NCBI RefSeq assembly: GCF_001590985.1
Contig: NZ_BCTX01000009.1
Span: forward strand, 1 to 64,000
Source of the DNA: Novosphingobium naphthalenivorans NBRC 102051
GTDB taxonomy: Bacteria > Pseudomonadota > Alphaproteobacteria > Sphingomonadales > Sphingomonadaceae
Direction: 5' to 3'
Length of the DNA: 64,000 bases
Under the pieces are notes generated by a model that did not search any database, had not been told where the DNA came from, and saw nothing but the letters and a program-made list of their open reading frames with translations. Positions 18,001 through 28,756 of the stretch are shown one piece after another (position 1 is the first letter of the stretch; each line of letters begins with the position of its first letter). Made by a program: the position numbers and the translations under genes.

Positions 18001-18303
18001 CTATCCCCGCCGCGTCCCCGTCAGGTCCATCGTGCCGAACATGCCGGCCTTGACCTTGCCGGTAAGCGCATCGCCGTCGATCGTGGCGGTGCAATCGAGG
18101 TTCATCGGCATCGGCATGGTCATTTTCATCTGCCAGGCCAGCGTGTTGCCGCTGACGGTGCCCTGGGTGATGTCCATTGTGCCGAGATCGCCGGTGATGG
18201 CCCCGGTGAAGGTATCGCCTTCGCCGGGCATGATCGTCAGCACGCCCTTTTGCGGGCCCATCGGGGTCTTGGTGACGCAGTCATAGCTTCCGGCGATCGT
18301 CAT
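18001..18303 (-). CDS. Small conserved hypothetical protein
   Basis: 100 residues starting MTIAGSYDCVTKTPMGPQKG. The sequence reads as a series of beta strands with repeated GxxTG elements (FTGAITGDLGTMDITQGTVSGNTLAWQMKM, ALTGKVKAGMFGTMDLTGTRRG), suggesting a small antiparallel beta sandwich or half-barrel. No signal peptide or catalytic motif. It starts 5 bp after the stop of the M16 peptidase gene and is probably co-transcribed with it. I have no functional assignment. Confidence 0.65.
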   Translation of the reverse strand: MTIAGSYDCVTKTPMGPQKGVLTIMPGEGDTFTGAITGDLGTMDITQGTVSGNTLAWQMKMTMPMPMNLDCTATIDGDALTGKVKAGMFGTMDLTGTRRG

Positions 18304-18308
18304 GCAGT

Positions 18309-21230
18309 TTACTCCTCTTCCGCCCCTGCTTCGGTAGTGGCCGGGGCCTCGCGCACTTCTACAGGCAGGCCGAGACCCTGCAACTGCGGTTCGACGACCT
18401 TGCGATCGCCCACGACGACGAATGTGAGCCCGGCGGGCTGCAGGTATTTCGCCGCAGCCGTGCCGATCGCGTCGGAGCCGATCGCCCGGTACTTGCCGGC
18501 GAGCTGTTCGTAGTAGTCCTCCGGACGGCCGAGGCGCGCGTTCTTGCGGATCGCATAGAGCACGGAAGCGTTGGTCTCGAACTGGTTGGGCAGGGCGCGG
18601 ATGGCGCCTTCGGTGACGCGCTGCAGCTCTTCGGCGCTGACCGGCTGGGTTGCCGGGAAAGCCTTCATGTCGGCGATCACGGCCTTGATCGTGTCCCCGG
18701 TGCGATCGGCCTGGACCGGCGCGGTGAGCTGCATCATGCTGGGCCCCACCGGCTGGGCGACATCGGTGCGCACGCCGTAGGACCAGCCCTTGTCCTCGCG
18801 GATGTCGAGATTGAGGCGCGAGAGGAAATCGCCGCCGAGCACGTCGTTGGCCAGCGCCAGCGGCTCCTCGTCCGGGGTGCGCCCGGTCAGCGGCAGCACG
18901 CGCCCGGCCATGATGACCGACTGCGGCGAGTTCGGACGGTCGATCAGTACGATCCGGGCTTTCGGCGCCGGGGTGGCGGTGTCGAGCGGCTTGACCGGGG
19001 CGGCCGTCCTGGGCGCTTTCCAGCCGCCGAAAGCCTGTTCGAGCAGGGGCTTGAGCTGGGCCATCGTCACGTCGCCGACCACGGAGATGTGGGCGAGGTC
19101 CGGGCGCAGCCACTCGTCATGCGCGGCGCGCATGGCGGCAGGCGTCAGGGCGGCCAGCGAGGCGGCATTGCCGAGGCCGTCGGCAGGCTGGGCATAGGGA
19201 TGCTGGCCGTAAAGCTCGGCATCGAGCGTGCGCGAAGCAAGGTCCCGCGGTGAGGAGAAAGCCTGCGCCAGCGCCGCCTGCGCCTGCGCCTTCACGCGCG
19301 TGAAATCGCTGTCCTTGAAGGCGGGATGCAGGATCAGGTCCGCGGTCAGCGCCAGCGACGGGGCCAGATTGTCCGTCAGCGCGCTCAGCGTCACGGTGCT
19401 GGCATCGAGCGAGCCGTCGATGTTGATGTCCGCGCCCAGGCGTTCCTGCTCTTCGGCGATCTGCGTGGCATTGCGGGTGTCCGTGCCCTGATCGAGCATC
19501 GAGAGCATCAGCCCCTGCGTGCCGGGGCTGTCGAGCGCGTCGGCGGCATAGCCCGCGTCGAAATCGATCGCCAGGACCAGCTTGGGCACGGCGGTGCGCC
19601 GCGCGAGCGTGACGGGAATGCCGTTGGACAGCGTGGCGTGCTCGATCGCGGGGAATTTCAGCGCGGCGACCGGCTGCACCGGCGGCGGCGTGCGCGCGGG
19701 GCCTGTGGGGATCGGCGGTGCCTTGGCGTGCGGATCGGCGGGCGGAGCGGGGCGGCTTGCCTCGTCGCCCCAGCCGCCCATCTGGTCCCCGCTTTCGGTG
19801 CGCTCGCCGGGCACCACGTTGAGCGCATAGACCGGGCGCGAAAGCCACTTGTCGAGCGCGGCCTTGACCGTGGCCGGGGTCAGCGCGGCCATGGCGGCAA
19901 GGTCCTGCTTGTAATGCGCGGGATCGTTCGAATAGACCTGCCCCTCGGCCAGCGTCGCGCCCTTGCCGGAGAAGCCGCCGACGCGCTCCAGCCCGCCGAT
20001 TTCGCCGGAGAGCAGCGAGGTGACGGCGCGGCGCACTTCGTCTTCGGTCGGGCCGTCTCGCAGATAGTCGGCCAGCACTTTGTCGAAGGCCTTTTCGGCC
20101 GCCGCGCGCTCGACGCCGGGCTTCACGTCCATCGACATCGTCAGGAAGCTGAGCTGCTGGAAGATCTGGTCATAGGCCGTGACCGAGACCGCCAGTTCCT
20201 GTCCTCGCACCAGCTGGTTGTCGAGCCGCGAGCTGGCAAGGCCGCCGAGGATGTGCATACCGACTTTCAGGGCGGGCGTGTCCGGATCGTTCAGCCCCGG
20301 CGCGCTCCAGTTGCGGGTAAGGCGCAGGACCGGAACCTGATCGGTAATGTCCTGCGTGACCGGCGCGGGCAGCGTGACCGGACCGGCCTTGACCGGCTCG
20401 ATCGCGGGGCCGCGCGGAATGTCGCCGAACCACTTTTCCACCTTGGGCCGCGCGGTGGCGGCGTCGATGTCGCCCGAGAGCACCAGCACCACGTTGTTGG
20501 GGCCGTAGTGGTCGGTGAACCAGGTGCGCACGTCGGTGAGCGTCGCGGCGTCGAGATCGGCCATCGAGCCGATCGTGGCATGGCGATAGGGATGGCCGAC
20601 CGGCAGCAGTCCTTCGGCCTGATAATAGTCGACGAGGCCATAGGGCTGGTTGTCGCCCTGCCGCTTTTCGTTCTGGACGACGCCGCGCTGCTTATCGAGC
20701 TTGTCCTGGCTCACTGCGGGCAGCAGATGGCCCATGCGGTCGCTTTCCATGAACAGCGCCAGATCGAGCGCGCCGGTGGGGACGGTTTCGACATAGTTGG
20801 TGCGGTCATACCAGGTGGAGCCGTTGGTCGGCGTCGAACCGGCGGCTTCGAGCGGGATGTCGAAATTGGGCACATTGGCCGAGCCGCCGAAGAACAGGTG
20901 TTCGTAGAGGTGGGCAAAGCCGGTATGGCCGCGCGGCTCGTTCTTCGATCCCACCTTGTAGTAGATCGTCACGGCAACGACCGGCGCCTTGCGATCGGTG
21001 TGGACCAGGGTGGTGAGCCCGTTGGGCAGGACGAACTTCTCGTAGGGAATATCGACCTTGGAAACCAGTTCCTGCGGCGAGACCGGGGCAGGCTGGGCGG
21101 CCGGTGCGGCGGGGGCCGATGCTGCGGCGGCCGATGCTGCAAGAGCCGGGGCGAGCGGCGCGGCAAGGCTGGTCGAAAGGAGAAGGGCGGCGGCAAGAGC
21201 GGTCAGGCTCGGCATGGGGGATTTGCGCAT
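18309..21230 (-). CDS. Periplasmic M16-family zinc metallopeptidase (two-domain)
   Basis: Insulinase/pitrilysin-type peptidase of 973 residues that is exported: an N-terminal signal peptide with a long Ala/Pro-rich linker (residues ~1-52). The first half has the inverted zinc motif HLYEH (H107, E110, H111) and a downstream NEKRQG glutamate. The second half repeats the M16 fold (LSNGIPVTLARRTAVPKLVLAIDFDAG, GTQGLMLSMLDQGT) without the HxxEH motif, as is normal for the inactive clam-shell partner. The C-terminal domain ends in an acidic AGAEEE. Likely role: degradation of small peptides in the periplasm. A hairpin separates it from the upstream TonB-receptor gene. Confidence 0.92.
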   Translation of the reverse strand: MRKSPMPSLTALAAALLLSTSLAAPLAPALAASAAAASAPAAPAAQPAPVSPQELVSKVDIPYEKFVLPNGLTTLVHTDRKAPVVAVTIYYKVGSKNEPRGHTGFAHLYEHLFFGGSANVPNFDIPLEAAGSTPTNGSTWYDRTNYVETVPTGALDLALFMESDRMGHLLPAVSQDKLDKQRGVVQNEKRQGDNQPYGLVDYYQAEGLLPVGHPYRHATIGSMADLDAATLTDVRTWFTDHYGPNNVVLVLSGDIDAATARPKVEKWFGDIPRGPAIEPVKAGPVTLPAPVTQDITDQVPVLRLTRNWSAPGLNDPDTPALKVGMHILGGLASSRLDNQLVRGQELAVSVTAYDQIFQQLSFLTMSMDVKPGVERAAAEKAFDKVLADYLRDGPTEDEVRRAVTSLLSGEIGGLERVGGFSGKGATLAEGQVYSNDPAHYKQDLAAMAALTPATVKAALDKWLSRPVYALNVVPGERTESGDQMGGWGDEASRPAPPADPHAKAPPIPTGPARTPPPVQPVAALKFPAIEHATLSNGIPVTLARRTAVPKLVLAIDFDAGYAADALDSPGTQGLMLSMLDQGTDTRNATQIAEEQERLGADINIDGSLDASTVTLSALTDNLAPSLALTADLILHPAFKDSDFTRVKAQAQAALAQAFSSPRDLASRTLDAELYGQHPYAQPADGLGNAASLAALTPAAMRAAHDEWLRPDLAHISVVGDVTMAQLKPLLEQAFGGWKAPRTAAPVKPLDTATPAPKARIVLIDRPNSPQSVIMAGRVLPLTGRTPDEEPLALANDVLGGDFLSRLNLDIREDKGWSYGVRTDVAQPVGPSMMQLTAPVQADRTGDTIKAVIADMKAFPATQPVSAEELQRVTEGAIRALPNQFETNASVLYAIRKNARLGRPEDYYEQLAGKYRAIGSDAIGTAAAKYLQPAGLTFVVVGDRKVVEPQLQGLGLPVEVREAPATTEAGAEEE

Positions 21231-21269
21231 GGCTGATTGTCTAGCAAAGACGCGCTCCGCCGCAAGCGC

Positions 21270-21303
21270 GACGCGGAAGGGTCTTGCAAGAGCCTTCCGC
21301 GTC
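21270..21303. terminator. Palindromic hairpin between the TonB receptor and M16 genes
   Basis: GACGCGGAAGG pairs with CCTTCCGCGTC (11 bp), and the interior TCTTG-CAAGA is itself self-complementary, so nearly all 34 bases pair. No T-run follows in the direction of transcription (minus), so it may be a stabilising or Rho-associated structure rather than a classical intrinsic terminator. Confidence 0.5.
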
Positions 21304-21308
21304 CGGCG

Positions 21309-23768
21309 TCATTGATGAAGGCGCAGCGTCACGCCGAGAATGCGCGGCTCGCCGGGATTGGCGAGGATCAGCCCGCTGTTGCCCGCCTGCGCGGTCACAT
21401 TGTCGAGATAGTTCTTGTCGAACAGATTGCGCGCGAACAGCGCCACTTCCCACGACGGCGTGCGGTAGCCGATGCTGGCATTGAGCAGCGCATAGCCGGG
21501 CAGGATCAGATAGGCCGAATCCGACCCGTCGCCGTATTGCTTGCTTTTGGCGCTCACGTCGCCGCGCAGGTAAAAGTCGCCGGACGTCGCGCCGATCGGG
21601 ACCGGCACCGCGTATTCGCCGCCCAGCGAGCCGGACCACTTGGGCGTGCCCGGCAGCGGCTTTCCGCTGAGGTCGCAGACGGTGCTGCTGCTGCCGACCA
21701 TCTCGATCGGGCAAGGGCCCTTGGGATAGGAGACGTACTTGGCGTCGGTATAGGCCCCGGCAAAGCGCAGCGAGAAGCGCGTTCCCACGTGCAGGGCGCC
21801 ATCCAGTTCCACGCCCTGCACCCGGACTTTGGGAATGTTGGAGAGATAGGTGCGCAGCGCGGCCGGCGCGACGGTATCGACGGTATTGGCCTGGAAGTCC
21901 GTCACATCGGTGCGGTAGGCATCGATATTGACAGTGAGCGCGCCGCCCAGCGTCGTGGTCTTGATCCCGGCTTCCCAGGAGGAGTGGGTTTCCGGCCCGA
22001 CAACGGCCTTGCTCAGCACCGGATTGCCTGACGTGTCCACCGGCAGGCCCGCCATGTTGATGCCGCCCGACTTCTGCCCGCGGGCATAGCCGGCATAGAC
22101 CATGATCCCGTCCGTCAGGTCATAGGCGAGGTTGACCCGGCCCGAGGCGCTGCCGTCGCCGACATGGCCGGTGTAGCTCTGCGCGCGCAGGATCGAGTTC
22201 TTGGCGGCGATGTAGGTGGCGTTGGTGGTTTCTAGGCCGCCGGAGGTGGTGGCATCGTAAGTGCCGTCCTTGTCCTCATACGTGTAGCGGATGCCCCCGG
22301 TCAGCGCGAGGCGGGGCAGGGGGCGCCAGGTCACTTCGCCGAAGATCGCATAGCTTTTCGCGGTGAACTTGGTGTCGTTGTGCAGGCCGTAGCCGTCGAG
22401 CAGATCGCCGGGGTAGCTGGAGCCGAGCAGCCAGTAGGTGGCCAGCGGGCCATAGACGGTGTTCTGGTTGCCCTTGATCGTCTGGTCGAGGAAATAGAGC
22501 CCGGCGACATATTCCAGCTTGCCGTGCCCGTTCGAGGCCAGGCGCAGTTCCTGGCTGTACTGGTCATGGCGCGAGGGGATGCGCTGGATCGTCTGGATCG
22601 ACAGACCGATGTAGTCGCGGTCGTTGTCGACGTCCCATTTCCAGAAACGCCAGGCCGAGACGGACGTGAGCGTCACCAGGCCAAGGTCCAGCTCGGCGGT
22701 CCCCGAGAGACCGCCCTCGCTGGTATCGACCCCGAGCGTGGCGTCGATGTCGGTCACGCGGTCATAGACATTGGTGCTGGGCACGGCATAGTTCTGACCG
22801 GCGGCCAGCGCCGGATATTGCCGCGCGGCGGAGCGCAGGGTCGGCACCACTTTCCAGTATTCGGGAACGCAGCAATCGCCCTTCACATTGGACCAGTCAC
22901 CAATGAGGCGGAAGCTGAAATCGCTGGAGGGCTTGAACAGCAGTTGGGCGCGGAAAGCCTTGTTGTCGAGGTCGTTCTGCTTCTTGTCGTAGCGGACATT
23001 GGTGACGAGCCCGTCGCGCCGGTTGATGAGGCCGGACAGCCGGAACGCAACGGTGTCTCCGGCGATCGGGCCGGTTACGGCGGCGCTCGCCCGCACCATG
23101 TCGTAGGAGCCGAGCGAGAGCTCCGCATCGGCGCCCCAGTCGAACTGCGGCTTCTTGGTCGTGATGTTGATGGCGCCGGCCGTGGTGTTCTTGCCGAACA
23201 GCGTGCCTTGCGGGCCGCGCAGCACTTCGACCTGCTCGACATCGGTGAAGTCGAACGAAGCGGTGGCGGGGCGCGCGTGATAGACTTGGTCGACATAGAA
23301 GCCGACGCCCGGCTCCAGCCCGTCGTTGGCAGCGCTGATTGCCGCCACGCCGGCTCCCAGGCCGCGGATCTTGAACGTGGTGTTGCGGGGATTGGGCGAG
23401 GCATAATTCAGCGTGGGAACGAGCTCGGTCAGGCTCTTGGTATTGACTGTGTAGGTCCGGGTGATGGTGTCGGCACTCACCACCGACATGGCAACAGGGA
23501 CCTTCTGCGAATCCTCCGTGCGCCGCCGGACGGTGACGAGGATGGTGCCGCCTCCCGCGTCGGTTGCCGAGGCCGCGTCGTCCGCGAGCGCGTCCGCCGC
23601 TTCGTTCGCAAGAGCGGGCTGGGCGCAGACCATGCCGGCCAGGGCCGTGCCCAGAGACAGCGCGTGGAGCCCCTTGCCCCAGGTGGATCGCCGGTGCGTG
23701 TTGCCGATATTGTGTTCGCGGCCCCCCTCAGGGCGCACGAAACCCTCCACGGAATCGTGGAAAACCAT
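21309..23768 (-). CDS. TonB-dependent outer-membrane receptor (ferric-siderophore-like plug)
   Basis: Outer-membrane active transporter of 819 residues. A long N-terminal stretch (~28 residues) precedes the hydrophobic signal segment ALSLGTALAGMVCAQPALA. Next comes a TonB-box-like TILVTVRRR, then the plug domain (VPVAMSVVSADTITRTY, FKIRGLGAG, VEVLRGPQGTLFGKNTTAGAINI) and a 22-strand barrel, with a C-terminal ILGVTLRLHQ ending. The ATG at 23768 is backed by a strong AAGGAGGG ribosome site 6 bp upstream. Divergent from a DUF2478 gene, with two A/T-rich palindromes between them. The substrate is unknown; a metal complex is likely. Confidence 0.9.
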   Translation of the reverse strand: MVFHDSVEGFVRPEGGREHNIGNTHRRSTWGKGLHALSLGTALAGMVCAQPALANEAADALADDAASATDAGGGTILVTVRRRTEDSQKVPVAMSVVSADTITRTYTVNTKSLTELVPTLNYASPNPRNTTFKIRGLGAGVAAISAANDGLEPGVGFYVDQVYHARPATASFDFTDVEQVEVLRGPQGTLFGKNTTAGAINITTKKPQFDWGADAELSLGSYDMVRASAAVTGPIAGDTVAFRLSGLINRRDGLVTNVRYDKKQNDLDNKAFRAQLLFKPSSDFSFRLIGDWSNVKGDCCVPEYWKVVPTLRSAARQYPALAAGQNYAVPSTNVYDRVTDIDATLGVDTSEGGLSGTAELDLGLVTLTSVSAWRFWKWDVDNDRDYIGLSIQTIQRIPSRHDQYSQELRLASNGHGKLEYVAGLYFLDQTIKGNQNTVYGPLATYWLLGSSYPGDLLDGYGLHNDTKFTAKSYAIFGEVTWRPLPRLALTGGIRYTYEDKDGTYDATTSGGLETTNATYIAAKNSILRAQSYTGHVGDGSASGRVNLAYDLTDGIMVYAGYARGQKSGGINMAGLPVDTSGNPVLSKAVVGPETHSSWEAGIKTTTLGGALTVNIDAYRTDVTDFQANTVDTVAPAALRTYLSNIPKVRVQGVELDGALHVGTRFSLRFAGAYTDAKYVSYPKGPCPIEMVGSSSTVCDLSGKPLPGTPKWSGSLGGEYAVPVPIGATSGDFYLRGDVSAKSKQYGDGSDSAYLILPGYALLNASIGYRTPSWEVALFARNLFDKNYLDNVTAQAGNSGLILANPGEPRILGVTLRLHQ

Positions 23769-23836
23769 AAGTAACCCTCCTTGTCTTGTCAGGCCCCCAG
23801 GGTCTCCCGCTCCCGCCCCACCTTCATTCTTTTATC

Positions 23837-23853
23837 TATATCCATCTGTATAT
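23837..23853. promoter_or_regulatory. TATAT-N7-TATAT operator-like site upstream of the TonB receptor
   Basis: The half-sites TATAT at 23837-23841 and 23849-23853 stand seven bases apart, about 70 bp upstream of the receptor's start codon. This matches the spacing I recall for molybdate-responsive ModE boxes (TATAT-N7-TAYAT). No modE gene is in the window, so the regulator is inferred only. Confidence 0.4.
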
Positions 23854-23977
23854 ATTTACCGCCAATGCTTGGAAATGGGCTTTGTGCATCGCGTCATAAG
23901 CGTTGCATCGCAGCAACATGGGTTCGTTCGGGGGAGGGCTTCGCCATTTGCCCGATGCGGCGGCGACAGGATGGTAC

Positions 23978-23995
23978 ATCTATATTTTTATAGAT
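23978..23995. promoter_or_regulatory. Perfect A/T-rich palindrome upstream of the DUF2478 gene
   Basis: ATCTATA-TTTT-TATAGAT is a perfect 7-bp inverted repeat centred about 58 bp upstream of the DUF2478 start codon. It shares the half-site ATCTATAT with the site at 23837, so one regulator probably controls both divergent genes. Confidence 0.5.
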
Positions 23996-24044
23996 ATAGT
24001 ATGGGCTTGCAGTGTATCGTGGCTGGCAGCACATGAGGTGGCCC

Positions 24045-24590
24045 ATGACAGTCAGCCTTTTCCCCGTCGGTGTCGTCGAAGCGGAATCCAGCAAGGCGGC
24101 CCAGCGATCGTTTCGCGATTTCGCCAGCCGCTGGCAGCCGCGGGTACGAATCGCCGGGGTGATCGAATCGGCCCGGCCGGACCGGGGGGACCGCCGCGGC
24201 GCGGGCGAATTGCACTGCATCGGCAGCGGCGCCGTGTTCCGGCTCTATCATCCCGACTTGTGTCAGGACGGCGTGTGCAATGTCGATCCGCAAGGGGCGG
24301 CGCTGGCCAGCCACACGGTGGAGGGAGAGATCGCGGCAGGCTGCGATCTCGTGATTCTCAACAAGTTCGGCAAGCTGGAAGCCGCGCGGGCAGGGCTGCT
24401 CTCGGCCTTCGTTGCCGCCATCGGCGCCGAAGTGCCGGTGCTGACCTATGTCTCGCCCGGATGCCGCGATGCCTGGACGCGTTTCGCGGACCCGCTGTTC
24501 TGCTCGCTCGAAGACCGGGCCGATGCGATCGACGCCTGGTGGCGCGCGCATCAGCACGCCCGGTCCGCGCTGGCCGCCGGCCAAGGTTAG
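24045..24590 (+). CDS. DUF2478 family protein
   Basis: 181 residues. Recognised by IAGVIESARPDRGDRR near the N-terminus, DLVILNKFGKLEAARAGLLSAF in the middle and a C-terminal helical WARAHQHAR-like end (AWWRAHQHARSAL). The DUF2478 family resembles small nucleoside-triphosphatases and, to my knowledge, often lies beside molybdate-transport or Mo-enzyme genes; no activity is proven. A Cys-rich stretch (LYHPDLCQDGVCNVDPQG) could bind a metal. The ATG at 24045 gives the best N-terminus (MTVSLFPVGVVEAES). Divergent from a TonB receptor; a shared operator is proposed. Confidence 0.75.
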   Translation: MTVSLFPVGVVEAESSKAAQRSFRDFASRWQPRVRIAGVIESARPDRGDRRGAGELHCIGSGAVFRLYHPDLCQDGVCNVDPQGAALASHTVEGEIAAGCDLVILNKFGKLEAARAGLLSAFVAAIGAEVPVLTYVSPGCRDAWTRFADPLFCSLEDRADAIDAWWRAHQHARSALAAGQG

Positions 24591-24762
24591 AGGAAAAGGT
24601 TCACTGTGAATTCACACATGGAAAAGGTGTTTTGCGATTTTTCACATATCGCAATGAATACAGAGTGATCTCTGGATGCCCGGGTGGGCGCGAAATTTTG
24701 TATGCCTAATCCTGCAACAAGTACTCGACGTAAGAAATCATCGGGTTAGTCTGGCCTCCATG

Positions 24763-24782
24763 GGCGTCATAGACGCCGTTTT
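24763..24782 (+). promoter_or_regulatory. Short hairpin in the subtilase leader
   Basis: GGCGTC-ATA-GACGCC is followed by GTTTT and ends 15 bp before the subtilase start codon. It may be a weak terminator/attenuator or a translation-modulating stem; the 6-bp arm makes this tentative. Confidence 0.3.
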
Positions 24783-24797
24783 CTGTGAGGAGGGCAC

Positions 24798-25922
24798 ATG
24801 AACAGGAAACTCATCGCAACTCTGGCATGTTCGGCCGCCGCGCTCGTGATAGCAGGTCCGGCGCTGGCCAAGACCGGGGATATCATTCCGAACTCGTACA
24901 TCTGCGTCTTCAACAAGAAGGCGGTCAATCGCGGGGCCGTGCAGTCGGAAGCCAATCGCGCTGCCAATGCAGCCGGAGGGCACGTCAGCCACGTGTACAA
25001 GTACACGATCCACGGCTTCTCTACGAACATGAGTGCACAGGCCGTTGCCCAGATGAAGGCACGCAACCCGTCGATTGCCTATTGCGAAGCGGACCGGGTT
25101 ATCGAGCTTTCGCCAATCCAGGCCGCGAAGGGCAAGCCGGGGACGGGCGGCGGCGGCGGAAGCACCGGCCAGACGACTCCCTGGGGCGTGGCGCGCGTCC
25201 ATGGCGGTGTGTCGGCGGTGGGCAAGCGGGCGTGGATCATCGATACCGGCATCGATTCCTCGCACCCCGATCTCACGGTCGATACGTCGCTGGGCAATGG
25301 TTTCGTGACGCGTGAGGAAGGCCAGACCGAGGATCTCAACGGCCACGGCACCCATGTGTCGGGCACGATCGCGGCCAAGGACAATGCGATTGGCGTCATC
25401 GGCGTGGCCGCCGGGGCGACGGTTATTCCGGTGCGGGTGCTCGACCGGCGCGGGAGCGGCTCCTATGCGGGCGTGATCGCCGGCATCGATTGGGTCGGCC
25501 AGAACGGCAAGGCCGGTGACGTGGCCAACATGAGCCTGGGCGGCCCTGCGGACGACGCGCTCGATGCTGCGGTGCTCGCAGCGTCGTCCCTGGTGAAGTT
25601 CGCGATTGCCGCGGGCAATGACGGTGCCAATGCCAACGCTTATTCGCCCGCGCGCGTGAACGGGACGAATATCTACACGGTGTCCGCGTTCCAGGAAGGC
25701 GATAGCTGGGCGAGCTTCTCGAACTACGGCAATCCGCCGGTCGATTACGCCGAGCCGGGTGTCTATATCTATTCGACCTGGAAGGATGACGGGTACAACA
25801 CCATCAGCGGGACTTCGATGGCAACGCCCCACCTTGCGGGGTTGCTGCTGATCGGATTCTCCGCCGACGGGCACGTCACCGGCGATCCCGATGGCACGCC
25901 GGATCCGATTGGCGCGCATTGA
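24798..25922 (+). CDS. Secreted subtilisin-like serine protease (S8 family)
   Basis: 374 residues with a signal peptide (residues 1-24, ending GPALAK), an I9-type propeptide region (~30-105, containing VSHVYKYTIHGFSTNMSAQAV) and a Gly-rich linker. The S8 catalytic domain follows with all residues in place: D149 in IIDTGIDSSHPDL, H183 in NGHGTHVSG, oxyanion Asn N274 in AAGNDG and S340 in ISGTSMATPH. It ends soon after the catalytic domain, so it is a minimal, single-domain secreted protease. A GAGGAGGG ribosome site precedes the ATG. Monocistronic with a terminator behind. Confidence 0.93.
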   Translation: MNRKLIATLACSAAALVIAGPALAKTGDIIPNSYICVFNKKAVNRGAVQSEANRAANAAGGHVSHVYKYTIHGFSTNMSAQAVAQMKARNPSIAYCEADRVIELSPIQAAKGKPGTGGGGGSTGQTTPWGVARVHGGVSAVGKRAWIIDTGIDSSHPDLTVDTSLGNGFVTREEGQTEDLNGHGTHVSGTIAAKDNAIGVIGVAAGATVIPVRVLDRRGSGSYAGVIAGIDWVGQNGKAGDVANMSLGGPADDALDAAVLAASSLVKFAIAAGNDGANANAYSPARVNGTNIYTVSAFQEGDSWASFSNYGNPPVDYAEPGVYIYSTWKDDGYNTISGTSMATPHLAGLLLIGFSADGHVTGDPDGTPDPIGAH

Positions 25923-25941
25923 ACCCTCTGAAATCGTGTTG

Positions 25942-25974
25942 AAAAGGGCGGTCCGGATACGGGCCGCCCTTTTT
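25942..25974 (+). terminator. Intrinsic terminator of the subtilase gene
   Basis: A stem of about 14 bp (outer AAAAGGGCGG with CCGCCCTTTT, inner TCCG/CGGG) with a 4-nt GATA loop is followed by T residues. Confidence 0.9.
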
Positions 25975-26043
25975 CGTGCGTGCCCGGTTGCGCACTGTCA
26001 AAGACCGCCCACATTAGGCACGCATAATAATTGGGTAGAGGCT

Positions 26044-26071
26044 CTTGTGTTGCAAATATGCAACACTATAT
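26044..26071 (+). promoter_or_regulatory. RpoH-type heat-shock promoter of clpB with an internal palindrome
   Basis: CTTG (26044-26047), 17 bases, then ACTATAT (26065-26071) matches the alphaproteobacterial RpoH pattern CTTG-N17/18-CYTATNT in all but one position. The spacer holds a perfect inverted repeat GTGTTGCA-AATA-TGCAACAC (26047-26066), which could be the site of an additional regulator. The clpB start codon lies 28 bp beyond, with AGGAGG between. Confidence 0.6.
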
Positions 26072-26098
26072 CATCGGGGTCAGGAGGCATCTCACACC

Positions 26099-28678
<2,580 letters not shown>

Positions 28679-28706
28679 TCCCCTTGCACCGACGGCAGAC
28701 ATAGAA

Positions 28707-28740
28707 AAAGGGCCCCGGGAAACCGGGGCCCTTTCCTTTT
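28707..28740. terminator. Bidirectional terminator between clpB and a TonB receptor
   Basis: A perfect 12-bp stem AAAGGGCCCCGG/CCGGGGCCCTTT with a GAAA loop is followed by CCTTTT. It is T-rich on both sides and lies between convergent genes. Confidence 0.9.
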
Positions 28741-28756
28741 GTGTATCCGCTCCGGA

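Noticed and set aside
24607..24616. GTGAATTCAC palindrome near 24.6 kb
   Set aside because: A 10-bp palindrome in a gap with several other short dyads; no promoter or gene relation that supports an operator call.
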